Shown here: in pieces, positions 8,156-16,135 of the stretch
Layout of the letters: every line of letters begins with the position of its first letter
How positions within the stretch are numbered: the stretch's first letter is position 1
NCBI RefSeq assembly: GCF_014197435.1
Contig: NZ_JACIFP010000001.1
Coordinates: 1,054,001 to 1,118,000, forward strand
Direction of reading: 5' to 3'
DNA: 64,000 nt
Origin: Gordonia humi
GTDB lineage: Bacteria > Actinomycetota > Actinomycetes > Mycobacteriales > Mycobacteriaceae
Translations under genes and position numbers: made by a program
The notes under the pieces: generated by a model
The model's input: the letters and a program-made list of their open reading frames with translations, nothing else
The model's database searches: none
Told to the model about the DNA's origin: nothing

Positions 8156-9736
8156 ATGACTCTGTCCCGTCGCAGCTTCCTCACCGGAACCCTGATCGCC
8201 GGCACCTCGGCGGCCGGTCTGGCTGTCAGCGGTCTCGCCGGTGCCGCCCCGGGTCGCATCCGATCGGAGAGGTCCGAGCACCGGGTGATCGTCGTCGGCT
8301 CCGGATTCGGCGGCGCGATCACGGCGCTGCGACTCACGCGGGCGGGTGTGCCGGTGCTGCTGCTCGAACGCGGACGGGAGTGGAAGACGGGGCCGAACGC
8401 ACACACCTTCCCGAATCCCACCCACCCCGACAAGCGGATCCTCTGGCACAAGAGCGCGCCGCAGATCTTCGGCCGACCGTTCTCGCCCGAGCCGTACGCG
8501 GGTCTGGTCGACGCCGTGGTCGGCGACGACATGACCGCGGTGACCGCCGCCGGACTCGGCGGGGGAAGCCTGCTGTACCAGGGCATGTCACTCGAACCGG
8601 CCGAGCACGTGTTCAACGAGCACCTGCCCGAGCAACTCGACTGGGCGCGCATGCACCGCGTGTACTACCCGCGAGTGTCCAGAATGCTGCGACTCGAGAC
8701 CGCGCCCGACCGTCTGATCCAGACACCGCAGTACAGGGCCGCCCGTCTGTTCGCCGCGCGGGTCCGCAAGGCCGGGTTGCCCGTGTCGAAGATCCCGATG
8801 CCCATCGACTGGCAGTACGCACTCGACGAGATCGCCGGAAAGATGACACCGTCGTACACCGACGGCTCCGGTGCGCTCGGCGTCAACAACGGCGGCAAGC
8901 ACAGCGTCGACACCAACTACATCGCGCAGGCGCGGGCCACCGGGCTGCTCACCGTCGCGACCCTGCACGAGGTGACCGACGTCGCGCGTGCTGCCGACGG
9001 TCGGTGGCGGCTGCAGGTGACCCAGACCGACGTCGGCGGGACCACCGTCGCACATAAGACCATGACCACGCCGACCCTCGTCATGGCCGCGGGCAGCGTC
9101 CACACGACGCGACTGCTGCTGCGGGCGCGAGAGGCCAACGGCGTCGACCTGCCTGACGGCGTCGGCCGCGGGTGGGGGACCAACGCCGACCGGATCTACG
9201 TGTGGACCGATCCGACTCTCGACTTCGGAGCGGTACAGGGCGGACCGGTCGTCTACGGCAGCCTCAACTGGGACCGGGCAGACACCGCGCACACCGTGAT
9301 CCAGGCGGCGATCCCGTCGTTCGGGGTCGACGTCCACAGCACCATGATGGTCGGCTACGGAGTCAGTGACGCACGCGGCGCATTCCGCTACGACGCGTCC
9401 AGCGGGGACGCGAAGCTGCACTGGCCGGTCGACGGCGACCGGCGGATCCAGTGGGGTCACATCCACCCGACGGCGACGAGGATCGCCGGAAAGGGAGCGG
9501 TGCTCACCGACTCGAATCGATTCCTCAACACCACCTGGCATCCGCTCGGCGGCGCCGCGATGGGCTCGGTGTGCGATCTGGAAGGCCGCGTCCGCGGGCA
9601 GAAGGGCCTCTACGTGATCGACGGTGCTCTGCTCCCGGGCACAGCCGCCGCCTGCAACCCGTCCATGACGATCGCGGCCGTGGCCGAGCGGGCGCTCGAT
9701 CGGATCGTCGCGAACGACGTGGGGTCGATCATCTGA
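8156..9736 (+). CDS. Tat-exported GMC oxidoreductase, cholesterol-oxidase-like
   Basis: A 526-residue secreted FAD enzyme. A twin-arginine signal (LSRRSFLTGTLIAG, residues 3-16) ends near the AGAAPG cleavage region at about 32. The FAD dinucleotide motif VVGSGFGGAITALRL follows at about 45, then AGLGGGSLLYQGM and a GGKHSVDTNYIAQARATG stretch close to class I cholesterol oxidases (GKxSLDKTYLxxA). The C-terminal GMC signature is WHPLGGAAMG with catalytic-type H462, then DGALLPGTAAACNPSMTI with the conserved Asn. Cholesterol oxidases oxidise 3-beta-hydroxysterols to 4-en-3-ones with release of H2O2. Start ATG 8156 follows GAAAGG. Sterol substrate is inferred from the motifs; KstR2-type cholesterol genes lie 54 kb away. 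Confidence 0.85.
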   Translation: MTLSRRSFLTGTLIAGTSAAGLAVSGLAGAAPGRIRSERSEHRVIVVGSGFGGAITALRLTRAGVPVLLLERGREWKTGPNAHTFPNPTHPDKRILWHKSAPQIFGRPFSPEPYAGLVDAVVGDDMTAVTAAGLGGGSLLYQGMSLEPAEHVFNEHLPEQLDWARMHRVYYPRVSRMLRLETAPDRLIQTPQYRAARLFAARVRKAGLPVSKIPMPIDWQYALDEIAGKMTPSYTDGSGALGVNNGGKHSVDTNYIAQARATGLLTVATLHEVTDVARAADGRWRLQVTQTDVGGTTVAHKTMTTPTLVMAAGSVHTTRLLLRAREANGVDLPDGVGRGWGTNADRIYVWTDPTLDFGAVQGGPVVYGSLNWDRADTAHTVIQAAIPSFGVDVHSTMMVGYGVSDARGAFRYDASSGDAKLHWPVDGDRRIQWGHIHPTATRIAGKGAVLTDSNRFLNTTWHPLGGAAMGSVCDLEGRVRGQKGLYVIDGALLPGTAAACNPSMTIAAVAERALDRIVANDVGSII

Positions 9737-9745
9737 TCGTGCGGG

Positions 9746-9991
9746 TCACCGGCCCCAGCCTGGACTCGACGCGGCCGAGGACAACTGGATGGGGTCGTCG
9801 ACGTCGGCGACCAGCGCCACCGTGTATCCGGATCGTCGGCCCACCATGAACTCGGTGACGCTGCGATGGTCACCGCCGACGACCGCCATCTTCTGTCCGC
9901 GCGTGGACAGTTCGCGGGCGAGGGCGGCGACGTCGTCGTCGCCGAGGATGAGGAGGGGGATGTCTGTCGGGGAGATCGTCGAGTTCTTCAT
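9746..9991 (-). CDS. Small hypothetical protein (81 aa)
   Basis: An 81-residue ORF with a plausible GGAG four bases before its ATG and actinobacterial third-position GC bias. It lies in a 371-base space that would otherwise be empty. The sequence (LLILGDDDVAALARELSTRG, then VVGGDHRSVTEFMVGRR) looks like a small alpha/beta protein, but I recognise no family. It is downstream of, and separated by a terminator hairpin from, the DedA gene. Confidence 0.55.
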   Translation of the reverse strand: MKNSTISPTDIPLLILGDDDVAALARELSTRGQKMAVVGGDHRSVTEFMVGRRSGYTVALVADVDDPIQLSSAASSPGWGR

Positions 9992-10053
9992 GACTCCACG
10001 ATGATCGGCGAACCTGGGACGACGGTGCGTCTACGGTGTGCATCGTCTGGACA

Positions 10054-10093
10054 CGGATCGAGCGGAGTCGAGACCTCGACTCCGCTCGATCCG
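10054..10093. terminator. Terminator of the DedA gene
   Basis: A 19-bp perfect stem (10054-10072 with 10075-10093, nominal 2-base loop) 15 bases beyond the stop of the DedA gene on the minus strand. No T-tract. It separates DedA from the 81-residue ORF. Confidence 0.8.
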
Positions 10094-10107
10094 CGGCTCG
10101 TGTTCTC

Positions 10108-10812
10108 TCAGTCGAGAGTGACCGACTCCTCTTTGCCGTTGCGACGGCGGCGCAGCCATTCGAAGACCATCGGCAGCACCGAGACCAGGACGATCACGAT
10201 GAAGATCGGTTCGATGAGCTTCTGGATGATGTCGAACTGGCCGAGCCAGTAGCCCAGGAGCACGATGCCGGCGCCCCAGACGATCGCGCCGACGATGTTG
10301 TAGATCGTGAAGACGGCGAACTTCATCCGGGCGGCACCCGCGACGATCGGCGCGAGGGTGCGCACGATCGGGACGAAGCGCGCCAGGAAGATCGTGACCG
10401 GACCGCGCTTCTCGAAGAAGGCGTGCGCCTCGTCCAGATACTTCTGCTTGAGGAAGCGGGCGTCCGGTCTGAACATGGACGTGCCCGCGTACCGGCCGAT
10501 CCAGTAGCCGATCTGGCCACCGATGATCGCGGCGATCGGCACGGAGATGCAGAGGATCCAGACGTTGAAGTTCGCGTCGGCCACCTTCGCCGCGTGTTCG
10601 CCGGATGCGCTGCCCGCCGCGATCAGTCCCGCGACGAACAGCAGTGAATCACCGGGGAGGATCGGGAAGAGGACGCCGGATTCGATGAGAATCACGATCA
10701 ACAGTCCGGCGAGGGCCCACGTTCCGAAGTACCCGATCAGGTTGAACGGGTCCATGAAGCTTGGCATCAGCGCGACGTTCGTCGTGGTCTCGGCGAGAAG
10801 AGTGTCGATCAC
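10108..10812 (-). CDS. DedA-family membrane protein (Rv0364-like)
   Basis: A 234-residue polytopic inner-membrane protein of the SNARE-associated (DedA/VTT) superfamily, involved in lipid-carrier flipping and membrane homeostasis. Hydrophobic segments at about 26-50, 85-105, 150-180 and 185-205. The family core is visible: IESGVLFPILPGDSLLFVAG (re-entrant loop with the acidic residue), then FLARFVPIVRTLAPIVAGAARM with the conserved Arg residues. Start ATG 10812; the internal Met16 is possible but the first 15 residues resemble the M. tuberculosis homologue. It diverges from fba, as Rv0364 does from Rv0363c. Confidence 0.92.
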   Translation of the reverse strand: MIDTLLAETTTNVALMPSFMDPFNLIGYFGTWALAGLLIVILIESGVLFPILPGDSLLFVAGLIAAGSASGEHAAKVADANFNVWILCISVPIAAIIGGQIGYWIGRYAGTSMFRPDARFLKQKYLDEAHAFFEKRGPVTIFLARFVPIVRTLAPIVAGAARMKFAVFTIYNIVGAIVWGAGIVLLGYWLGQFDIIQKLIEPIFIVIVLVSVLPMVFEWLRRRRNGKEESVTLD

Positions 10813-10958
10813 GGGTACCGACCCTACCGTTGATTCCTTCCAGAATCCTTAAAGCGCCCGGTGGGGGACCGGTCCCGAGTCGAAGCTCACCTGGCAAACT
10901 GTGGTGGAACCCGTAATAGAAGTGTGGATACGATCCACCGGCTCGACAGGACGTGAGT

Positions 10959-11993
10959 ATGCCCATCGCAACACCGGAAAAGTATGCCGAGATGCTCGCC
11001 AAGGCGAAGTCGGAGGGCTACGCCTTCCCCGCCATCAACTGCACCTCGTCGGAGACGATCAACGCCGCCATCAAGGGCTTCGCCGACGCAGGGAGCGACG
11101 GCATCATCCAGTTCTCCACCGGCGGCGCCGAATTCGGCTCGGGCCTGGGTGTCAAGGACATGGTGACCGGCGCCGTGGCGCTCGCCGAGTTCGCCCATGT
11201 CGTCGCCGACAAGTACGACGTGACGATCGCCCTCCACACCGACCACTGCCCGAAGGACAAGCTCGACGGCTTCGTCCGTCCGCTCATCGAGATCTCCCGC
11301 GAGCGCGTCGAGGCCGGCCAGAACCCGCTGTTCCAGTCGCACATGTGGGACGGCTCGGCCGTGCCGATCGACGAGAACCTCGAGATCGCCAAGGAACTGC
11401 TCGCCGCGTCGAAGGCCGCGAAGATCATCCTCGAGGTCGAGATCGGCGTCGTCGGCGGAGAAGAGGACGGCGTCGAGAACGAGATCAACGAGAAGCTGTA
11501 CACCTCGGTCGAAGACTTCGAGAAGACCGTCGACGCCCTCGGCACCGGCGAGAACGGCCAGTACCTGTTGGCCGCCACCTTCGGCAACGTCCACGGGGTC
11601 TACAAGCCGGGCGGGGTCAAGTTGCGCCCGTCCGTCCTGAAGGACGGTCAGGACGCCGCGATCGCCAAGCTCGGTCTCGACGCCGACGCCAAGCCGTTCG
11701 ACTTCGTCTTCCACGGCGGCTCCGGCTCGGCCAGAAGCGAGATCGAAGAGGCCGTCGGCTACGGCGTCATCAAGATGAACGTCGACACCGACACCCAGTA
11801 CGCGTTCACGCGCCCCGTCGCCGGCCACATGATGAGCAACTACGACGGCGTCCTCAAGGTCGACGGCGAGGTCGGCAACAAGAAGGTCTACGACCCGCGC
11901 AGCTACCTCAAGAAGGCGGAGGCCTCGATGACCGAGCGCGTCGTCGAAGCCTGCAACGACCTCGGTTCGTCCGGCAAGACCATCGGTCGCTGA
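10959..11993 (+). CDS. fba: Fructose-bisphosphate aldolase, class II
   Basis: Zinc-dependent aldolase that cleaves fructose-1,6-bisphosphate to DHAP and glyceraldehyde-3-phosphate; glycolysis and gluconeogenesis. It is 344 residues and nearly collinear with the M. tuberculosis enzyme. Visible motifs: INCTSSETINAAI near the N-terminus, the zinc/catalytic ALHTDHCPKDKL at about 91-102 (catalytic Asp), GGEEDGV, NVHG and VFHGGSGS zinc and phosphate loops. ATG 10959 is preferred over the in-frame GTG 10953, since MPIATPEKYAEML is the family N-terminus. Followed by a short tandem repeat and a strong terminator. Confidence 0.97.
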   Translation: MPIATPEKYAEMLAKAKSEGYAFPAINCTSSETINAAIKGFADAGSDGIIQFSTGGAEFGSGLGVKDMVTGAVALAEFAHVVADKYDVTIALHTDHCPKDKLDGFVRPLIEISRERVEAGQNPLFQSHMWDGSAVPIDENLEIAKELLAASKAAKIILEVEIGVVGGEEDGVENEINEKLYTSVEDFEKTVDALGTGENGQYLLAATFGNVHGVYKPGGVKLRPSVLKDGQDAAIAKLGLDADAKPFDFVFHGGSGSARSEIEEAVGYGVIKMNVDTDTQYAFTRPVAGHMMSNYDGVLKVDGEVGNKKVYDPRSYLKKAEASMTERVVEACNDLGSSGKTIGR

Positions 11994-12000
11994 CGCCGGC

Positions 12001-12066
12001 CGATACGAGACAGCCTGCCGACACGAGACAGCGGGCTGACACGAGACAGCGGGCTGACACGAGACA
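12001..12066. repeat. 18-bp tandem repeat in the fba 3' region
   Basis: About 3.7 copies of an 18-base unit, best copy TGACACGAGACAGCGGGC at 12037-12054. Copies begin at 12001, 12019, 12037 and 12055 (the last one broken by the terminator). The first two copies differ by a few bases. It sits between the fba stop and the terminator hairpin. Confidence 0.85.
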
Positions 12067-12106
12067 AATGGGGCGCCCGGACCGTGAGGTCCGGGCGCCC
12101 CTTTGT
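12064..12106. terminator. Bidirectional rho-independent terminator
   Basis: A 13-bp G+C stem (12070-12082 with 12089-12101, 6-base loop) flanked by ACAAA on the left and TTTGT on the right, so it has a short U-tract in both directions. It separates fba from the convergent Rv0361-like gene. It is the most classical terminator in the window. Confidence 0.9.
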
Positions 12107-12116
12107 CGACGGTCGA

Positions 12117-13340
12117 TCAGTTCAGCGACTTGCAGACCTTCCAGTCGTCGCCGACCTTCTGCAGAGTGATCTGGGCGGGGACCTTCTTCGACGGGTCGCC
12201 CGAGTTGTACAGGTCGACGCCGACACGGGCGGTGTCGCCGTCGATGGCCACCGCGTTCACCTCGTCGAACCGCATGAGTTCGTTGCGATCCTTCTGTGTG
12301 GCGTAGGCCTTCGCGAACTCCTCGTCGGAGATCTTCGAGTAGTACGCGTTGTCCGCACCGCACGTCACCTCGCGCAGCGTCGACAGGTCGCCGCCGTTCA
12401 TCGCCTCCTGGTACGACGTCGCCGCATCGGCGACCTTCGACTCGGGCGAATCGTCGCTGAACATGTAGAACGCCCCGATCACGATCGCGACGACCACCAC
12501 GAGGACGGCGACGGCCGCGGCGATCACCTTGCCGCGACCCTTCTTCGCCGGTTCGGTGGCGGGCGCGATCACCTGCGGACCGGGCTGGGCCGGAGCGGGG
12601 GCGGTCGGCCGCGGAGCGGACGGCTTCTGCGTGCTGATCTTCGCAGTGGTAGCCGCGGCCGCGGCAGCCGCGGCCGCAGCGGGAACCGCGATCTGCTCGG
12701 TCGGCGTCGCATCGGCGCTCGACTCGGTCTCCGGCTCCTCGGTCTCCGGCTCCTTGGTCTCCGCGGCGGCCGCGTCGTCCTCGGACGCCGATTCGGCGGC
12801 GACGAGATCGACCGACTCCTCCACCACCTCGGGCTTCGGCTGGGAATCGTCGGCGCTCGGTCGGGCGTCGGTCTCCGAGACGTCGGTCTCCGGAGCGTCG
12901 GCCGACAGTTCCTCGCCGACCACCGTCTCCTCGACCAACCCGTCCGTCTCCTCGACCAACCCGTCCGATGGTGAGCCGTGGTCGTCCGCGTCGGCCGATG
13001 CCGAGGCGTCGGCGTCGGATGTCGCCTCATCGGAGGCCGCGTCATCGGATGTCGCGTCATCGGATGTCGCCTCATCGGATGTCTCGGTGTCGTCGGAGGA
13101 CTCTCCAGCGGCCGCCGTCACCTGGGCAGGCACCTTGAACGCCCGGGTGGGCGACTCCGAATCGCCGCCCTTGGGCTGGAGAGCGGCGGCCGCACCGTCG
13201 AGTTTCACGACAGGGGTCGGCTCGTCGGCGGGCGTCGTCGACTCGTCTGCGGGCTCGTCCTTCGCCTGCTCGCGGCGTGCGCGGAAGGCACCGACGACCT
13301 TGTCGATGGCGGCAGACTTGTCGTTGTCCGAATCAGGCAT
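12117..13340 (-). CDS. Rv0361-like anchored protein with long acidic/alanine linker
   Basis: A 407-residue single-pass membrane protein. Residues 1-35 are charged; about 40-260 is low-complexity (Ser/Asp/Glu/Ala with a run of ten Ala and Pro-rich end); the TM helix is near 272-293 (VIAAAVAVLVVVVAIVIGAF); the last 110 residues form an outer domain with two cysteines (EVTCGADN and the terminal GDDWKVCKSLN) that could pair. The protein at 24510 shares this C-terminal domain. N-terminal region contains coding tandem repeats (15-bp units near 13030-13080 and an exact 21-bp duplication at 12925-12966). ATG 13340 chosen; TTG 13349 is in frame. Matches the position of Rv0361. Function unknown. Confidence 0.8.
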   Translation of the reverse strand: MPDSDNDKSAAIDKVVGAFRARREQAKDEPADESTTPADEPTPVVKLDGAAAALQPKGGDSESPTRAFKVPAQVTAAAGESSDDTETSDEATSDDATSDDAASDEATSDADASASADADDHGSPSDGLVEETDGLVEETVVGEELSADAPETDVSETDARPSADDSQPKPEVVEESVDLVAAESASEDDAAAAETKEPETEEPETESSADATPTEQIAVPAAAAAAAAAATTAKISTQKPSAPRPTAPAPAQPGPQVIAPATEPAKKGRGKVIAAAVAVLVVVVAIVIGAFYMFSDDSPESKVADAATSYQEAMNGGDLSTLREVTCGADNAYYSKISDEEFAKAYATQKDRNELMRFDEVNAVAIDGDTARVGVDLYNSGDPSKKVPAQITLQKVGDDWKVCKSLN

Positions 13341-13376
13341 CTCGCTCAATCTCGTGTCGCGTGGAGGTCACCGCGC

Positions 13377-13395
13377 CTATGGCGCGCTGCCATAG
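13377..13395. promoter_or_regulatory. Palindrome in a divergent promoter
   Basis: CTATGGC-GCGCT-GCCATAG, perfect 7-bp arms with a 5-base centre, midway in the 118 bases between the Rv0361-like and DUF3151 starts. A TAGAGT -10-like hexamer begins at 13393. It may be an operator; nothing in the window names the binding protein. Confidence 0.4.
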
Positions 13396-13458
13396 AGTAT
13401 CGAATCCGTGCGACAACAGCCTCCTCGCGCAGCGCGCCGGAAGTGATTGAATGACACG

Positions 13459-13887
13459 GTGACCTCATTCGGAGACCTCCTCGGACCACCGCCCACCCTC
13501 CTCCCCGGCGACGACGAAGCAGAATCAGACCTGCTCAACGGCGCCGACCCGGCAGCCGTCGCAGCCGCGCACCCGACCGCGTCGATCGCCTGGGCCCACC
13601 TCGCCGAAGCCTCGCTCGACGGCGAACCCGACACCGCCCGCATCGTCGCCGCATACGCCTATGCCCGCACCGGCTACCATCGCGGTCTCGACCAGCTCCG
13701 TCGCAACGGCTGGAAGGGCTTCGGTCCGGTGCCCTGGAGCCACGAGCAGAACCAGGGTTTCCTGCGCTGCGTCGGCGCCCTCGCCCGCGCCGCGAACGCA
13801 GTGGGCGAAGAAGACGAGTACCTCCGCTGCCTCGACCTCCTCAACGACAGCGACCCCAACGCCATCGGCGAACTCGGCCTGGACTGA
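13459..13887 (+). CDS. DUF3151 protein (Rv0360c-like)
   Basis: A 142-residue cytoplasmic protein, collinear with M. tuberculosis Rv0360c (TSFGDLLGPPPTLLPGDDEA at the N-terminus, YAYARTGYHRGLDQLRRNGW in the middle, and RCLDLLNDSDP near the end). No TM segment or catalytic motif; helical, possibly TPR-like. Start GTG 13459 is chosen by alignment; TTG 13447 is in frame but adds four residues. The family is confined to actinobacteria and its role is unknown. Five bases separate it from the FUSC-type gene. Confidence 0.9.
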   Translation: MTSFGDLLGPPPTLLPGDDEAESDLLNGADPAAVAAAHPTASIAWAHLAEASLDGEPDTARIVAAYAYARTGYHRGLDQLRRNGWKGFGPVPWSHEQNQGFLRCVGALARAANAVGEEDEYLRCLDLLNDSDPNAIGELGLD

Positions 13888-13892
13888 CCCGG

Positions 13893-15056
13893 TTGCGCCC
13901 CGCCCGAGCCATTCGCGACGCCGGTCACGCAGGTGATCAGGCGCTCGTCTCCTTGCGCTCGCGGCTGGCGGCGAAGATACCCGGGTTCCTGCTCGTCCGC
14001 CTCCGACGACTCTGGCTCGCCGCAGTACCGATCCTGCAGTGCGCCATCGCCGCCGGACTCGCCTGGTGGATCGCCGCCGACGTGCTCCACCACGAACGGC
14101 CGTTCTTCGCGCCGATCGCCGCCGTCGTCTCCCTCGGGCTGTCCCTGGCCAAACGATGGCGGCGCTCGGTGGAACTCATCGGCGGCGTGCTCATCGGAAT
14201 CATCGTCGGCGACGCCGTCATCTCCTTCCTCGGCGAAGGCGGATGGCAGATCACCGTCGTCGTCGCCATCGCCATGAGCGTCGCCGTCTTCCTCGACAAG
14301 GGCGTCATGATCCCGCTGCAGGCGTCGTCGTCGGCGGTCCTCATCGCCACGCTCATCCCACCCGGCGTGAGCAGTTTCGGCCGCGCGATCGACGCGCTCA
14401 TCGGCGGCGGCGTCGGCATCCTCGTCGTCGCCGTGGTTCCGGTGAACCCCGCGCGACGAGCCCGTCGCGACGCCGCGGGAATCCTCGAGAAGCTCCGCGA
14501 CCTGTCCGGCGATCTCGCGATGGCACTGCGACTCGAGGACGAGGAAGGACTCGACCAGGTCCTCGCCACCGCCCGCGGCACGCAGGGGGAGATCGACTCC
14601 CTGCGCGCCGACGTCACCGCCGGTCAGGAGATCGGCCGCATCTCCCCGCTCCACTGGAGTTCCCGCGAGCGCATCAAACGCATCGCCGCCACCGCCGATC
14701 CCATCGACAACGCCGTCCGCAACTTCCGCGTCATCTGCCGTCGCGCGGTCGGAGTCACCCGACGCGGGATCGTCGTCGAACCCGAGATCATCGACATCAT
14801 CGACGGCCTCCAAGTCGGTTTCGAGACGCTTCGCGCCATGATGATGTCGCAACCGGGGGAGACGCCCGACCAGGCCGACGCCGCTCGCGTCATTCGCACC
14901 ATCGTCCGCACGGCCCGACTGTCCATCGCCGAACGCGTCGACGATCTGTCCGAAGCGGCCATGCTGGCCGAACTGCGGTCGCTGCTCGTCGACATGCTGA
15001 TGGTGGCGGGGCTCAAGAAGTCGTCGGCGGTGGCGCAGCTGCATCTGACCGAGTGA
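13893..15056 (+). CDS. FUSC-family inner-membrane protein (aromatic-acid exporter-like)
   Basis: A 387-residue membrane protein. TM segments cluster in the first 190 residues (about 43-62, 70-90, 95-113, 120-138, 143-158, 165-185), then a basic NPARRARRDAAG junction and a helical cytoplasmic domain to the end. This is the half-size FUSC/ArAE arrangement; relatives export aromatic acids or other amphiphiles, but the substrate here is not known. Start is TTG 13893, 5 bases after the DUF3151 stop, so the two are probably co-transcribed. Confidence 0.78.
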   Translation: MRPARAIRDAGHAGDQALVSLRSRLAAKIPGFLLVRLRRLWLAAVPILQCAIAAGLAWWIAADVLHHERPFFAPIAAVVSLGLSLAKRWRRSVELIGGVLIGIIVGDAVISFLGEGGWQITVVVAIAMSVAVFLDKGVMIPLQASSSAVLIATLIPPGVSSFGRAIDALIGGGVGILVVAVVPVNPARRARRDAAGILEKLRDLSGDLAMALRLEDEEGLDQVLATARGTQGEIDSLRADVTAGQEIGRISPLHWSSRERIKRIAATADPIDNAVRNFRVICRRAVGVTRRGIVVEPEIIDIIDGLQVGFETLRAMMMSQPGETPDQADAARVIRTIVRTARLSIAERVDDLSEAAMLAELRSLLVDMLMVAGLKKSSAVAQLHLTE

Positions 15057-15120
15057 TGCCTTCCTCCGTGTGACCGCGGTGAATCAGCTGTTGGTACATA
15101 CGATCAGCCTCACCTAACTC

Positions 15121-15154
15121 TTGACATATTCGCTGATGCGCATATATTGAGGTC
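15121..15154 (+). promoter_or_regulatory. Promoter and putative metal-sensor operator of the CDF exporter
   Basis: TTGACA at 15121-15126 and TATATT at 15143-15148 with a 16-base spacer: a near-consensus sigma-A promoter. The expected start point falls on or next to the ATG at 15155, so the mRNA is probably leaderless. Between and over the hexamers lies an imperfect inverted repeat ATATTCGC (15126-15133), TGAT, GCGCATAT (15138-15145), of the kind bound by ArsR/SmtB metal sensors. Confidence 0.75.
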
Positions 15155-16084
15155 ATGGGTAGCGAACACGGACATGAGGGGCACAGCCACGGGCCCAGCG
15201 CGGCCGATCTCGCGGCAGGGGCCACGGATCGTCGGCTGTGGCCGATGGCCGTGTCGGTGGTCATCATCGGTGGATTCTTCGTCGTCGAACTGGTCAGCGG
15301 ACTCGTGTTCGGGTCGCTCGCGCTGGTCGCCGACGCCGGACACATGCTGACCGATGTGGTCGCCCTCGTCATGGGGCTGTCGGCGCTGCTGCTGGCCAGG
15401 CACGGAAAGATCACCGACGGACGCAGCTTCGGCTGGTACCGCGCCGAAGTGTTCACCGCCGTCGTCAACGCGGTGCTGCTCATCGGAGTCGGCGTGTTCG
15501 TGCTCGTCGAGGCCGTCCGCCGCATCGGAACGGACCCGGAGGTGCCGGGCGGACCGATGATCGTCGTCGCCGTCCTCGGACTGCTCGCCAACCTCGTCGT
15601 GATGGGACTCCTGCGCGTCGACGCCAAGGGCTCCATCGCGGTCCGCGGCGCGTACCTGGAGGTTCTCGCCGACGCCGTCGGCAGCGTCGGGGTACTCGTC
15701 GCCGGAATCGTCGCCCTGACCACCGGATGGGGCTACGCCGACCTCATCGTCGCCGTCCTCATCGCCCTCTGGGTGGTCCCGCGCGCACTCAGACTGGCGG
15801 GCGACGCCCTGCGCATCCTCAACCAGCAGGCGCCGTCGCACGTGGACCTCGCGGCGCTGCGCACCGAACTCGAAGCCCTGCCCGGCGTCGACGACGTCCA
15901 CGACCTCCACGTCTGGTCGGTCACCACCGGCATGGACGTCGTCACCGTCCACCTGACCAGTTCCGGCGACCACTGCCGCGTGCTCGCCGACGCGCGGGAG
16001 CTCCTCGACGCCAAGGGACTCGAACACGCGACGGTTCAGATCGAGGCGGTCGAGTCGCCGTGCGCGGACGAACTGACGTGGTGA
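15155..16084 (+). CDS. Cation diffusion facilitator (zinc/metal exporter, CzcD/ZitB-like)
   Basis: Proton-coupled divalent-metal exporter of the inner membrane, 309 residues. The N-terminus is His-rich (GSEHGHEGHSHG). Six TM helices lie between about 30 and 205. The transport-site residues are visible: HMLTD (from DAGHMLTDVVAL, TM2, with H and D) and the TM5 HxxxD counterpart is replaced by EVLADAVGSVGVL, i.e. Glu/Asp plus Asp instead of His. The C-terminal metallochaperone-like domain has DLHVWSVTTGM and ends with VESPCADELTW. Zn, Cd or Co are the usual substrates. It is monocistronic with a strong, probably leaderless promoter. Confidence 0.9.
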   Translation: MGSEHGHEGHSHGPSAADLAAGATDRRLWPMAVSVVIIGGFFVVELVSGLVFGSLALVADAGHMLTDVVALVMGLSALLLARHGKITDGRSFGWYRAEVFTAVVNAVLLIGVGVFVLVEAVRRIGTDPEVPGGPMIVVAVLGLLANLVVMGLLRVDAKGSIAVRGAYLEVLADAVGSVGVLVAGIVALTTGWGYADLIVAVLIALWVVPRALRLAGDALRILNQQAPSHVDLAALRTELEALPGVDDVHDLHVWSVTTGMDVVTVHLTSSGDHCRVLADARELLDAKGLEHATVQIEAVESPCADELTW

Positions 16085-16135
16085 GCGCCCACCGCAGGTC
16101 GATCGTCGCCGCGGAGCGGCTCCCGCCGCGATCGG

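Noticed and set aside
12001..12066. CRISPR-like spacing of the 18-bp repeats
   Set aside because: Units are directly contiguous with no spacers; it is a simple tandem repeat.
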